Assembly: GCF_006542335.1 (NCBI RefSeq)
Contig: NZ_CP032485.1
Span: forward strand, 1,746,501 to 1,810,500
From: Neokomagataea tanensis
GTDB taxonomy: Bacteria; Pseudomonadota; Alphaproteobacteria; Acetobacterales; Acetobacteraceae
DNA length: 64,000 bases
Direction: 5' to 3'
The notes beneath the pieces are model-generated. The model worked only from the letters and a program-made list of their open reading frames with translations. It was not told the DNA's origin and made no database searches. Positions within the stretch are counted from its first letter, which is position 1, and every line of letters starts with the position of its first letter. The position numbers and the translations under genes were made by a program. Positions 45,931 through 54,720 of the stretch are shown piece after piece.

Positions 45931-46686
45931 ATGAAAATTGTTATTCTGCCTGATGCTAGAGCTGTCAGTTGCGCTGTAGCAGATATTATAGTGCAGGAAG
46001 TCCGGCGCAATCCGCAAGCTGTTCTTGGCTTGGCAACGGGGAGAACGATGGAAGCAATTTACGCTGAACTATGCGCCCGGCATAAAGGTGGTATTGCTGA
46101 ACTTTCTAATATCAGTAGTTTTAATTTGGACGAATATGTGGGGCTGTCGGAAGAAGATCCCAGATCATACCATTATTACATGCGGGAAAATCTATTTAGC
46201 ACAATTGGTATAGAGGCAAATAAAGGGAGGCTCCCCAAGGGTGCAGCGCATGACCCCGAACAAGCAGCAGCAGAGTACGATGTGGCACTCGCGGCAAGTG
46301 GTGGTGTGGATATGCAACTCTTAGGGATAGGAGAAAATGGTCACATTGGTTTTAACGAACCGCTATCCGGATTGAGCACACGTACCCGCGTGGTAGCTTT
46401 GGCTAAAGCGACCTTGGAGCAGAATGCTAAAATGTTCGGTGGCGATTATAACAATGTCCCGAAGCAAGCGATTACAATGGGTATAGGAACTATTCTTGAG
46501 GCAAGATCCATTTTGCTTGTAGCGACGGGGAGCGCCAAGGCACGCGCCGTAGCGCAAAGTGTTGAAGGAGCGTTGAGCGCATCTATGCCGGGTTCGGCCT
46601 TACAATTACATGCAAAATGCATTGTAGTGCTTGATCAGGGCGCTGCGTCAGAACTTGGCCAGCGAGAGGCCAGCGAGAGGCCATAG
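45931..46686 (+). CDS. nagB: Glucosamine-6-phosphate deaminase
   Basis: A 251-residue enzyme converting glucosamine-6-phosphate to fructose-6-phosphate and ammonia. Landmarks are LGLATGRTMEAIYAEL, SSFNLDEYVGLSEEDPRSYH, the catalytic LLGIGENGHIGFNEPLSG and KQAITMGIGTILEA. GGGGAAGGCGAAG precedes the ATG. It is divergent from nagK-nagA with 280 bp between, so one regulatory region probably serves both units. The last residues (GQREASERP) lie in an 11-bp tandem duplication. Confidence 0.93.
   Translation: MKIVILPDARAVSCAVADIIVQEVRRNPQAVLGLATGRTMEAIYAELCARHKGGIAELSNISSFNLDEYVGLSEEDPRSYHYYMRENLFSTIGIEANKGRLPKGAAHDPEQAAAEYDVALAASGGVDMQLLGIGENGHIGFNEPLSGLSTRTRVVALAKATLEQNAKMFGGDYNNVPKQAITMGIGTILEARSILLVATGSAKARAVAQSVEGALSASMPGSALQLHAKCIVVLDQGAASELGQREASERP
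46657..46680 (+). repeat. 11-bp tandem duplication at the nagB 3' end
   Basis: GGCCAGCGAGA occurs twice in tandem (46657-46667, 46668-46678) and a third partial copy (GGCC) follows before the stop. Because 11 is not a multiple of three, it sets the reading frame of the C terminus. Confidence 0.8.
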
Positions 46687-46741
46687 AGTGGCAAATGAAA
46701 TATGATCCGGAATTATCTGGCTTAATAAGGCAGTATCAAGC

Positions 46742-48010
46742 ATGACCAATATGTCTTTGCAGCCGAAGGCGCCATTATGGCCTTTGGGGCTGATGGCACT
46801 TTTGTTTTTTGTTGTCGGATTTGTGACGTGGGCAAACGGCCCGCTTATTACTTTTGTGCAGATCGCTTTCCATATTAGCGATTTTCGTGCGTTTCTTGTG
46901 CCTGCTGCCTTCTACCTGTCTTACGTTGTGTTCGCGCTTCCTGCGTCTTGGGTGGCGGAACGGTGTGGGATGAAGCGCGGTATGGTGTTGGCCCTGTTGA
47001 TCATGGCGCAGGGCATTCTGACGTTCGCACGTTTTATTTCGTGGCAGGTTTACGATGCCGCTCTTGTCGGCTTGTTCATTTTGGGAGCAGGGCTTGCGCT
47101 CTTGCAGGTGACGATCAACCCCTATGTGAGCTTGCTTGGCGCGCCGGAGCGCGCAGCGCAACGCATTGCCATCATGGGTATATGCAATAAGTTTGCGGGC
47201 ATATTAGCTCCACTCGTTCTTGGTACGCTGGTTATGCACGACATAAGCCATGTGTCTGCGGAGCTTTCTCAGGATATTTCCCCTGACCATAGGCATGCAA
47301 TCATCGCGCATTTTACATATGGTTTGTTTGGGCCATATCTGGGTTTAGCGGGATTATTAGTGCTGACTGCGCTTGTTGTGGCGCGTGCCCCGCTACCTGA
47401 GCTGCAGGCAAGTCGAAAAGAGGGAGCTTCGATTGAAAAAGACACAAAGAAGCTCTCAGGCAGAGTGCTTTTTGGTGCGATGGCGCTCTTTATGTATGTC
47501 GGCGTTGAAGTTATGGCAGGGGATGCGATCGGAACATACGGCCGTAGCTTTGGCTTGCCGATTGATCAGACTAAGTTTTTGACGTCAGCGACATTGGCCT
47601 CAATGCTTTTAGGTTATATCTCCGGCATTATTGTGTCTCCGAGGTTTTTGGCTCAGGAGGTCTATATGGTCATGACCTGTGCTTTAGGGACGGTGTTGGC
47701 CTTGAGTGCATGGATGACCGGCGGATATACGTCCGTCTTGTTGGTGGCTTTTTTGGGCTTTGCCAATGCCATGATTTGGCCGACCCTATTCCCTTTGGCG
47801 ATCAGGAATTCTGGTTCAGCGGCGGCATTCGCATCATCGGTCCTGATCATGGCAATTTGCGGGGGCGCATTATTGCCGCAAGCATGGATATTGCTGAGCC
47901 ACAGCATAGGTTTCCAAGCGGCGTTTAGTCTTATTGCTTTGGTTGCCTACGGGGTTATTGGAAGTTACGGTTTTTATTGGCACAAACAAGATAAAAAGTC
48001 CTCGGGCTAG
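46742..48010 (+). CDS. nagP: NagP-like sugar permease (MFS, FHS family)
   Basis: A 422-residue, 12-helix transporter of the fucose/galactose/glucose:H+ symporter group: LLFFVVGFVTWANGPLITFV at the first helix, AAFYLSYVVFALPASWVAER, LQVTINPYVSLLGAPERAAQ (the conserved NPY), GALFMYVGVE-like ALFMYVGVEVMAGDAIGTYG, and FANAMIWPTLFPLAI. GlcNAc permease function is inferred from its place after nagB, as in NagP of Shewanella-type pathways. No outer-membrane GlcNAc porin is adjacent. Confidence 0.85.
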   Translation: MTNMSLQPKAPLWPLGLMALLFFVVGFVTWANGPLITFVQIAFHISDFRAFLVPAAFYLSYVVFALPASWVAERCGMKRGMVLALLIMAQGILTFARFISWQVYDAALVGLFILGAGLALLQVTINPYVSLLGAPERAAQRIAIMGICNKFAGILAPLVLGTLVMHDISHVSAELSQDISPDHRHAIIAHFTYGLFGPYLGLAGLLVLTALVVARAPLPELQASRKEGASIEKDTKKLSGRVLFGAMALFMYVGVEVMAGDAIGTYGRSFGLPIDQTKFLTSATLASMLLGYISGIIVSPRFLAQEVYMVMTCALGTVLALSAWMTGGYTSVLLVAFLGFANAMIWPTLFPLAIRNSGSAAAFASSVLIMAICGGALLPQAWILLSHSIGFQAAFSLIALVAYGVIGSYGFYWHKQDKKSSG

Positions 48011-48458
48011 AGGAGCTAAGGGGCCTAAAGTTAGCAAGCGCAGCATGCTTTAGCGCTATTTTATGCAGCCATATGGGGGCAACTGCGATACGTGATCCTG
48101 CGATGAGTTCGGCGGGATTACAGTCAAAGGATCAGTACCGCAGCCGTAAAGTGATGCTCTGCAAGTGCTAGTCGTTTAAGGTTTTATCGCTGGTTTTTTA
48201 AGTGGATACCCAGAAAAATGTCGGTGCATTCTCAGTGCTAATGCATGGCTTGTCGGGTCGCCTGATATTAGAAAGGCTGTCGTCCAAAAGCGGATAACAC
48301 GTTGACTTTGGGTGATTACCGCTCCCAATTGTGCAGCGGGCGTTGCGCAGTAGAATTTATGTGCGGCTATTTTCGGGAGCTTGTTTTGGAAAGAAAATAA
48401 ATTGCTTTGCCGTCCCCTATAAAATAGTCTTTCGTAGGAACATCCCCGAGAGCGGCAC
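48011..48458. other. Intergenic region upstream of the SSS symporter
   Basis: About 450 bp. A minus-strand open frame (48176-48460) has no recognisable domain or ribosome-binding site and is probably chance. The short palindrome TTTAGCGCTA near 48049 might be a regulator site, but it occurs once and I do not assign it. Confidence 0.4.
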
Positions 48459-49958
48459 ATGCATCTTACTGATATTCTTATTATTTGTGCTTATCTCGTT
48501 CTTTTGCCCTGCGTGACAATTATTTTATCACGTAGGGGCAGCGCTCAGGATTTTTTGTCAGCCCATCACGATCTGCCTTGGTGGGCAATCTGCTTATCGC
48601 TTGTTGCGACTGAAACATCGACGTTAACGTTTATTAGTGTTCCCGGTATTGGTTACACGGATGGTCTTGTCTTTGTAGGTTTGGCGGTCGGCTATTTTAT
48701 TGGTCGTGGCATTGTCGCACTTTGGTTTTTGCCGCTCTACGCACGCGGAGCAATGACAAGTGCTTATCAGTATTTGGGCGAAAGATTTGGCTCTAAAGTG
48801 CAGCATGTTGCATCTGGTGCGTTCTTAGCCACCAGACTTGTCGCTGAAAGTGTGCGTTTGTTGGCAGGAATGCTGCCATTGGTCTGGCTCATGGGGCAGG
48901 CGGGTATTGCGGTAAATCAGGTAAGCCTTTTGTGCATCATTATGGCTGCGACACTCGTATACACGCTCTTTGGTGGTTTGAGGGCGGTAGTTTGGTCGGA
49001 TGTAATTCAGCTTGTATTATATGCTGTCGGAGCCGTGTTTTGTGTCGGTCTGTTATGGCCGAAAATCTCGAGAGGTGATTGGGCGCTGGCTTCTGCCTCG
49101 GGTCATTTATCCTTATTCCACCACACACATCACGTGCTCTCAGATCCGTTCACACCTCTCGCGGCTGTGGTTGGCGGAACCATTTTAACGGTTGCATCAC
49201 ACGGAACCGACCAACTCCTTGTACAGCGGTTACTTGCGGCTGGAAGTTTGCGTTCAGCGCGGGCTGCGTTGATTGGCAGTGCGGTTTTGGTTGGTGGGTT
49301 GTTTGGGGTTCTGTCCCTGATTGGGGTGCAGTTATGGTTGGTTCACGGGGGTGTCCCGCTAAGCGCGTTGGGTTTGAAATCAGATGATCTATTCCCGCAC
49401 TTTATAGCCACAGGGCTGCCCGCAGGTTGTGCTGGGCTACTTGTGGCAGGTGTGCTGAGCGCGACGATGGGGTCTTTGTCCTCGACGTTGAATGCGATGG
49501 CAGGTGTTTTGCTAACGGATTTTGGTGAAAAACCCGGCGCCCTGCTTAAAAAACTAACGAAGGCGCTGCATCCGCGCGGTGGCGCGCTCGTAGCAGCGCG
49601 ATATGCAACGGTTTTTTGGGCTTTTGCTTTGGTATTTTGCGCGTTGTTGTTGGGGCATTCTGACCGCTCCGCCGTTATCATTGGGTTGACTGTCGCGGGT
49701 TGGTCTTACGGTCCTACGTTAGGGGCTTTTTTGTATGGGATGTGCGTACCAACCGCGACGGCAGGCGATGTTCTAAAAGGGTTATGGGCTGGGCTTATTG
49801 GAATGGCAGCTTTTATGGGAGCGTCACAGTTGTGGGGCTTTAAAATTGCTTTCCCGTGGTTGGTCCCGCTGGGCGTGTTCACGATGTTTCCTGTTGCTTG
49901 GTTATCGACAAAATTGGCGAAACGACCCAAGATCGACCTAGATTCAGATAAAATTTAG
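48459..49958 (+). CDS. Sodium:solute symporter (SSS family)
   Basis: A 499-residue membrane protein with about 13 helices. It has the SSS landmarks FLSAHHDLPWWAICLSLVAT, ETSTLTFISVPGIGY, GDWFGRG-like YFIGRGIVALWFLP, the SHGTDQLLVQRLLAAGSLRS loop and GVLSATMGSLSSTLNAMAGV. Sodium symporters of this type carry sugars, sialic acid, proline and others. Because it is followed 20 bp later by murQ and then anmK, it is a candidate importer of N-acetylmuramate or anhydro-MurNAc; this is inference. Confidence 0.87.
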   Translation: MHLTDILIICAYLVLLPCVTIILSRRGSAQDFLSAHHDLPWWAICLSLVATETSTLTFISVPGIGYTDGLVFVGLAVGYFIGRGIVALWFLPLYARGAMTSAYQYLGERFGSKVQHVASGAFLATRLVAESVRLLAGMLPLVWLMGQAGIAVNQVSLLCIIMAATLVYTLFGGLRAVVWSDVIQLVLYAVGAVFCVGLLWPKISRGDWALASASGHLSLFHHTHHVLSDPFTPLAAVVGGTILTVASHGTDQLLVQRLLAAGSLRSARAALIGSAVLVGGLFGVLSLIGVQLWLVHGGVPLSALGLKSDDLFPHFIATGLPAGCAGLLVAGVLSATMGSLSSTLNAMAGVLLTDFGEKPGALLKKLTKALHPRGGALVAARYATVFWAFALVFCALLLGHSDRSAVIIGLTVAGWSYGPTLGAFLYGMCVPTATAGDVLKGLWAGLIGMAAFMGASQLWGFKIAFPWLVPLGVFTMFPVAWLSTKLAKRPKIDLDSDKI

Positions 49959-49978
49959 TAAGAAAGTCCATCACAGCC

Positions 49979-50902
49979 ATGACCGAAAGCCTTTCTGTAA
50001 CAGGTACTGAGCGCCACGATCCACGCTATGCGGATATTGACGTTTGGCCGACGGGGGCCATACTGGATGCGCTTGCTGAAGCCCAAATGACAGCGACTGC
50101 ACTGGTTCGTGCTGCAGTGCCTCAACTCGAGAAAATTGTTGACACGGCTTTGCCTGGATTACAGCGCGGTGGGCGTTTGTTTTACGTTGGCGCAGGAACG
50201 TCCGGTCGCATCGGGATGCAGGATGGCGTGGAGCTGACGCCGACTTTTGGTTTGCCGCCCGAGCGTTTGGTTCTGCTCCTTGCAGGTGGGGCGGGGGCGC
50301 TTTTCCAAGCTGCAGAAGGGGCGGAGGACCAAGAAGAAACGGCCCGAGACGAAATTATGGCTCATCAGCCAACAGGAAATGACGTCGTGTTTGGCATCGC
50401 AGCGAGTGGGGGTACGCCTTATACCTGTGCTGCTATTGCTGCTGCCCGTGCGGCCGGTGCAATGACTGTTGGCATTGCGTGCAACGCCGAGGGGCGCTTG
50501 CTGCGCGAGGCAGAATATCCTGTTGCGATTGTTACGGGGCCTGAAGTTGTTGCCGGTTCAACCCGCCTAAAAGCGGGTACGGCCCAGAAGTCTGCACTGA
50601 ACCTGCTTTCTACGACGCTGATGATACGCTTGGGCCATGCATATCGCGGTTTGATGGTCGACATGCGTGTGGTGAATGCGAAGTTGGAAAAACGAGCCGA
50701 AAGTATGGTGCGGACATTGGCAGGTGGCACTGAAGCAGACATCAAGGATGCCCTGAAAGGTGCAGGTAAGAACGTCAAACGCGCAGTGCTGCTCCGTCAC
50801 GGTTTGACGCTGGAGACGGCAGAAATGGCTTTAAGCGAAGCGCAGGGCGATTTGAGGCTCGCACTGAACGCATTGAAGGCAAAAACATCCTCTGATTTTT
50901 GA
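49979..50902 (+). CDS. murQ: N-acetylmuramic acid 6-phosphate etherase
   Basis: A 307-residue SIS-domain lyase that removes D-lactate from MurNAc-6-phosphate to give GlcNAc-6-phosphate. Signature segments are GGRLFYVGAGTSGRIGMQDG, FGIAASGGTPYTCAAI, AEYPVAIVTGPEVVAGSTRL, KAGTAQKSALNLLSTTLMIR and GLMVDMRVVNAKLEKRAESM. Length is normal (~300). Its product feeds nagA in the same locus. Confidence 0.95.
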   Translation: MTESLSVTGTERHDPRYADIDVWPTGAILDALAEAQMTATALVRAAVPQLEKIVDTALPGLQRGGRLFYVGAGTSGRIGMQDGVELTPTFGLPPERLVLLLAGGAGALFQAAEGAEDQEETARDEIMAHQPTGNDVVFGIAASGGTPYTCAAIAAARAAGAMTVGIACNAEGRLLREAEYPVAIVTGPEVVAGSTRLKAGTAQKSALNLLSTTLMIRLGHAYRGLMVDMRVVNAKLEKRAESMVRTLAGGTEADIKDALKGAGKNVKRAVLLRHGLTLETAEMALSEAQGDLRLALNALKAKTSSDF

Positions 50903-50973
50903 GTTTTGGTCGCGTCCAGGCAAGTATTGTCTGGGTGTGAACAGTGTTGCGATTAAAGGTGGCGTGAAAAGGC

Positions 50974-52092
50974 ATGGTGCAGTCATTGCGTGTGATCGGC
51001 CTGATGAGTGGTACCTCGTTGGATGGGGTCGATGCGGCGATTATTGAAACCTGTGGTGAAAAGGTTTCATGGCGCGGTCCGTCTTTGAGCTTGCCTTACG
51101 CCCCTGAGTTACGTGCGAAGGCGCGGGAATTGTTAGAGTGTGCGGCTTCAATGGCCGCTGATGATCCGCAGGTGTGTGAAGTCGAGCAGGCTTTGACGGC
51201 CCGGCACATTGATGCGGTAGAAGCGCTGCGGGGGCAAATTGATGGCCGGGTGGATTTAATCGGTTTTCATGGTCAGACCATTTTCCATGCACCGGCTGAG
51301 GGGCGGACTTGGCAAATCGGTGATGCGGCAAAGCTATCGCGCGAGACAGGTCTGCCGGTTATTCACGATTTTCGTCGTCAGGATGTTCGTTCAGGCGGAG
51401 AAGGGGCGCCGCTTGCGCCGTGGTATCATGCGGCACTTTTGAGCGAGCATGCCGGGCCAATCGCAGTGTTGAACATTGGTGGCGTTGCGAATGTGACGTT
51501 TATCGGGGCAGATGGCCAAATTGTTGCGTGTGATACTGGGCCGGGTAATGCTTTGATTGATGACTGGGCCATGCGTCATACGGGTGTGCCGTACGATAGA
51601 GATGGCGCTTTGGCAGCAGCAGGCAGTGTGCATACCTCAATTGTTGAGCATTTGTTGGATGCACCTTTTTTCGTTAAGTCGCCCCCAAAATCGTTAGACC
51701 GGCAAAGTTTTGCCCATGCTCTGCATGCGGTGGAGGGCCTGTCGGTACAAGATGGAGCAGCGACTTTAACGGCGTTTACGGTTGAGGCTGTGAAACGCAC
51801 TATTCTGCCAGCGGCCCCGAAGGCTTGGTATGTGTGCGGAGGTGGGCGCAGGAACCCCATGCTTATGGCGGGTCTGGCGGAAGGGTTAGGCGCGCCTGTT
51901 CGTTCCGTTGAGGCCTTAGGCTGGGATGGGGATGCGCTGGAAGCAGAGTGCTTTGGATATTTGGCGGTGCGGAGCTTGAGAGGCTTACCGTTGTCTGCGC
52001 CGGGTATCACGGGGGCGCCCCGGCTTGAAACAGGTGGCATCTTGACGTGTGACGGTATCCGCCCGCCACGTTGGTTGACTGGCGATTTATAA
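50974..52092 (+). CDS. anmK: Anhydro-N-acetylmuramic acid kinase
   Basis: A 372-residue kinase that opens and phosphorylates 1,6-anhydro-MurNAc to MurNAc-6-phosphate, the substrate of MurQ. Landmarks: VIGLMSGTSLDGVDAAIIET, GFHGQTIFHAPAEGRTWQIG, DFRRQDVRSGGEGAPLAPWY, LNIGGVANVTFIGADG, CDTGPGNALIDDWA and VCGGGRRNPMLM. It follows murQ by 71 bp. The murQ-anmK pair is the standard peptidoglycan-recycling couple. Confidence 0.95.
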   Translation: MVQSLRVIGLMSGTSLDGVDAAIIETCGEKVSWRGPSLSLPYAPELRAKARELLECAASMAADDPQVCEVEQALTARHIDAVEALRGQIDGRVDLIGFHGQTIFHAPAEGRTWQIGDAAKLSRETGLPVIHDFRRQDVRSGGEGAPLAPWYHAALLSEHAGPIAVLNIGGVANVTFIGADGQIVACDTGPGNALIDDWAMRHTGVPYDRDGALAAAGSVHTSIVEHLLDAPFFVKSPPKSLDRQSFAHALHAVEGLSVQDGAATLTAFTVEAVKRTILPAAPKAWYVCGGGRRNPMLMAGLAEGLGAPVRSVEALGWDGDALEAECFGYLAVRSLRGLPLSAPGITGAPRLETGGILTCDGIRPPRWLTGDL

Positions 52093-52132
52093 GCCGCACG
52101 GTTGGCCCCTTGGGTTATGGGGCTGAACAACG

Positions 52133-52162
52133 TTGCGGTGCATGCTGGCAGAGGCACCGCAA
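52133..52162. terminator. Bidirectional hairpin between anmK and the sulfatase gene
   Basis: Perfect 9-bp stem TTGCGGTGC / GCACCGCAA, 12-nt loop, between two convergent genes. Confidence 0.65.
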
Positions 52163-52184
52163 AGGTCTGTGCCGCTAATTGGGT

Positions 52185-53594
52185 TTATAGGTCATCCGCT
52201 GGCACGCCGTAGTGGTCGGCAAAGTGTTTGCCATCAGCCCCCCAGCTATAGCTTTTTTCAGGGAAGGGAAGCATTTGGGCATTCCATTGAGCCCAGTCGC
52301 TGCGGAGCTTCTCAAAGATTTCCGGGAAGCGTGCTTTTAGGTTTGCGCGTTCTCGCGGATCTGCGACGACATCGAACAGAAATTCATTTGAGCCAATTTT
52401 AAGGTACTTATAGTGCCCTTCCGTTTGTGCGTGTTGATCGTTCTTTTTGTAGCGCCAAGAGAATGTCCGATCTTCGCGTTTTGCTGGATCGCGCAAAAAG
52501 GGCCCAATATCACGCCCATCAGGGGCGAAACTTTGATCGGGCGTGACGCCTGCGGCAGCGAGGAAGGTTGGGAGCCAATCCATTGTTATAACTGCTTGCT
52601 CGCTTTCGCTGCCCGGTTGAATAACGCCGGGCCAGCGTATGACAGCGGGTACACGTAGCCCACCTTCGAGTAACTCGCCCTTCATGCCGGTAAATGGCCA
52701 AATGTCAGAGAAGCGCTCACCGCCGTTATCGCTGGTGAAAACTACGAGGGTGTTATCGCTGATGCCTAGGCGGTCAAGTGTTGCAAGAACACGGCCGATC
52801 TCGTCATCCATGGCTTTAACCATGCGGCCGTAGGTTTCCTGAGTTCCACCATCAAAGTCACCGATATTGCCTTTAATCCGCTTGGATTCAGCTTCGTCTC
52901 CCGGGCCTTCCCATGGCCAATGAGGGGCGTTGAAATGGAGGCTTAAAAAGAAAGGTTTCTGGTGTGTAGAGAATTCTTCCAGCAATTGCGTGGCACGATT
53001 TCCGAGCAGTGTCGTCAGGTAGCCGTGGTCATGTGTGAGGTTTGCATCGTCGTAAAATTGGTCATGGCCGGGCTTGGCTTGGTGGGTGAAATAATCAGCG
53101 GCGCCACCACTAAAACCGTAAAAATGTTCATAGCCGCTTTTCAGTGGTCCGAAGTTAGGAGGAGAGCCAAGATGCCATTTTCCGACAAGCGCGGTTTGAT
53201 AACCACTACGGCGCAGCTGTTCTGGGAGTGTAGGTAGTCCCGGTGGCAGGCCAAGGTCTTTCCGTGCTGAGAAAGCAATGGGTTCTTCCAAGCCGCATGC
53301 TAAGCGGTCCTGATAGCGGCCTGTGATAAGGGCTGTGCGAGTGGCGGAGCAAACTGCGGAATTGGCATATGCCCGCTTTAGTTTGATGCCTCCGGCTGCG
53401 ATACGATCAATAGCGGGGGTGGTAAAGCCGGGATTGCCTAGGCAGGAGACATCTGCGTAGCCGAGATCATCCGCTAGTATAAAAACAATGTTAGGCCGTT
53501 TCACATCTGCAGCGTGTAGCGGGGGAACAAAAGCACTCAAGCTCAGGCTTGTCGCACCGGCGAGGAAATGGCGTCTTTTTGTAAAATTGGGCAT
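52185..53594 (-). CDS. Sulfatase (formylglycine-dependent), exported
   Basis: A 469-residue type I sulfatase. An export signal with paired basic residues (TKRRHFLAGATSLSLSAFVP) precedes the mature start ADVKRPNIVFILADDLGYAD, whose DD ligates calcium. The active-site motif is CSATR in SAVCSATRTALITGRYQDR; the consensus is C-x-P-x-R, so Ala replaces Pro. LVGKWHLG, VVFTSDNGG and TFSWRYKK-like segments follow. It starts 5 bp from the end of the substrate-binding protein gene, so both form one unit in the organosulfur locus. The start at 53594 fits the signal peptide. Substrate (aryl or sugar sulfate) is unknown. Confidence 0.88.
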   Translation of the reverse strand: MPNFTKRRHFLAGATSLSLSAFVPPLHAADVKRPNIVFILADDLGYADVSCLGNPGFTTPAIDRIAAGGIKLKRAYANSAVCSATRTALITGRYQDRLACGLEEPIAFSARKDLGLPPGLPTLPEQLRRSGYQTALVGKWHLGSPPNFGPLKSGYEHFYGFSGGAADYFTHQAKPGHDQFYDDANLTHDHGYLTTLLGNRATQLLEEFSTHQKPFFLSLHFNAPHWPWEGPGDEAESKRIKGNIGDFDGGTQETYGRMVKAMDDEIGRVLATLDRLGISDNTLVVFTSDNGGERFSDIWPFTGMKGELLEGGLRVPAVIRWPGVIQPGSESEQAVITMDWLPTFLAAAGVTPDQSFAPDGRDIGPFLRDPAKREDRTFSWRYKKNDQHAQTEGHYKYLKIGSNEFLFDVVADPRERANLKARFPEIFEKLRSDWAQWNAQMLPFPEKSYSWGADGKHFADHYGVPADDL

Positions 53595-53598
53595 GAGA

Positions 53599-54608
53599 TT
53601 AACCTTTTGCGTAAGGGTTGAAGGCGTTTGTGAAAAGAGTTTTGGTATTGAGGGACGCTGTGTGCGTATCGCCCCGCCAGCCATACCAAGGTTGAAACCG
53701 CGCGAAATCCTGTTCCGTAATATAACCACCAGCTGTAACGACGCTTGAATTTTGCCAGTACTGTGTGGGGAGAATACTTTCGCCGCGTTTGCGTGACTGA
53801 ATGATGCGCGTCATGAGAGCTATCACTTCAGCGCGCGGGTTTGTTTGTGACCAGTGAATTGCGCGCGCGCTTGCCTGTACAAAAAGGGCAGCATCGTCCG
53901 GGTGGTCTCGAAGGTAGCTGTCGCGCAGTATGACGCTGTCCAGATTAGCAGGGCCGTACAGTGCAATATCGGTGCTGAGCTCGCGCAACGCCCCGCGCGC
54001 CAATGCTGTATCACGGAAAAACGTTGATAACACCGCTGCATCGACGCGCTGATGCCTGAGGGCTGCTTCCATGAGAGGAGGGGGACAGCGACAAGGGTTA
54101 CTTGTTCGATTTCTTCCTGGCTCAAGCCAGCAGCAAGAAGGTATTGGTCTACAAAGCATTCTTGTTGGGCGCGTAAGGTGTTGATGGCTATGGAGCGGCC
54201 AATCAAATCACGTGCAGTTTTGATTGGGGAATCATTACGCACAAGGATGCCTGTGCACTCATTTGGTGCGGCTCCACCATAAGCGTAGACGGCTTTAACC
54301 TGTGCTCCCGCCCCAATCATTTTCATGATAGGACCATTAAAAGCACTCGCAAATTCTGTATCTCCCGTCGTTGCAGCCTGCAAATCCACCGGGCCACTTG
54401 CAGTGTTGCCGACCCATTGCAATTTGAGCGGCCCCAAGTACCCGAGGGCTTCAGCGAGTTCAGCGGCGAGTACCGTTCCAGCCCATCCTTGATAGCGCAA
54501 TACCCCCTTTTGTGCAGGGTCCAAGCCGTATGCCGAGGCTTTTCGGACCAAGAAAGGGGCGCTCAAGAGGCCTATAAATTTACGCCTTTTAATAGTTGTA
54601 TAATCCAT
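53599..54608 (-). pseudogene. atsR: ABC transporter substrate-binding protein (AtsR/SsuA-like), frameshifted
   Basis: The N-terminal part (54608 to ~54085) reads RRKFIGLLSAPFLVRKASA (Tat-type signal), VLRYQGWAGTVLAAELAEAL, FASAFNGPIMKMIGAGAQVK, YAYGGAAPNECTGILVRND and ARDLIGRSIAINTLRAQQE up to VTLVAVP. The matching C-terminal part continues in another frame as PPLMEAALRHQRVDAAVLST to the stop at 53599. The shift falls at a run of five C on the coding strand (54080-54084); six would restore the frame. No other lesion is visible, so this is a recent mutation, a phase-variable tract or a sequencing error. Role: periplasmic binding of sulfonates or sulfate esters. Confidence 0.82.
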
Positions 54609-54648
54609 AAGCATATTTTTCTTTCGTTATTTATCTAATTTACCTTGA

Positions 54649-54664
54649 CTCATATCATTATGAG
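54649..54664. promoter_or_regulatory. Palindrome in the divergent ats promoter region
   Basis: CTCATA-TCAT-TATGAG is a perfect 6-4-6 inverted repeat in the 112-bp AT-rich gap between the substrate-binding protein gene and the ATPase gene. It is a candidate operator for both directions; the cognate regulator is unknown and not adjacent. Confidence 0.4.
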
Positions 54665-54720
54665 ATATCAACATAACACAAGAGTAATATTTAAATTGCA
54701 CAAAGAAAGGAAGAGGAATC

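Noticed and set aside
48176..48460. Minus-strand open frame of 94 codons upstream of the symporter gene
   Set aside because: No recognisable domain, no ribosome-binding site, and it covers the region expected to hold the symporter promoter.
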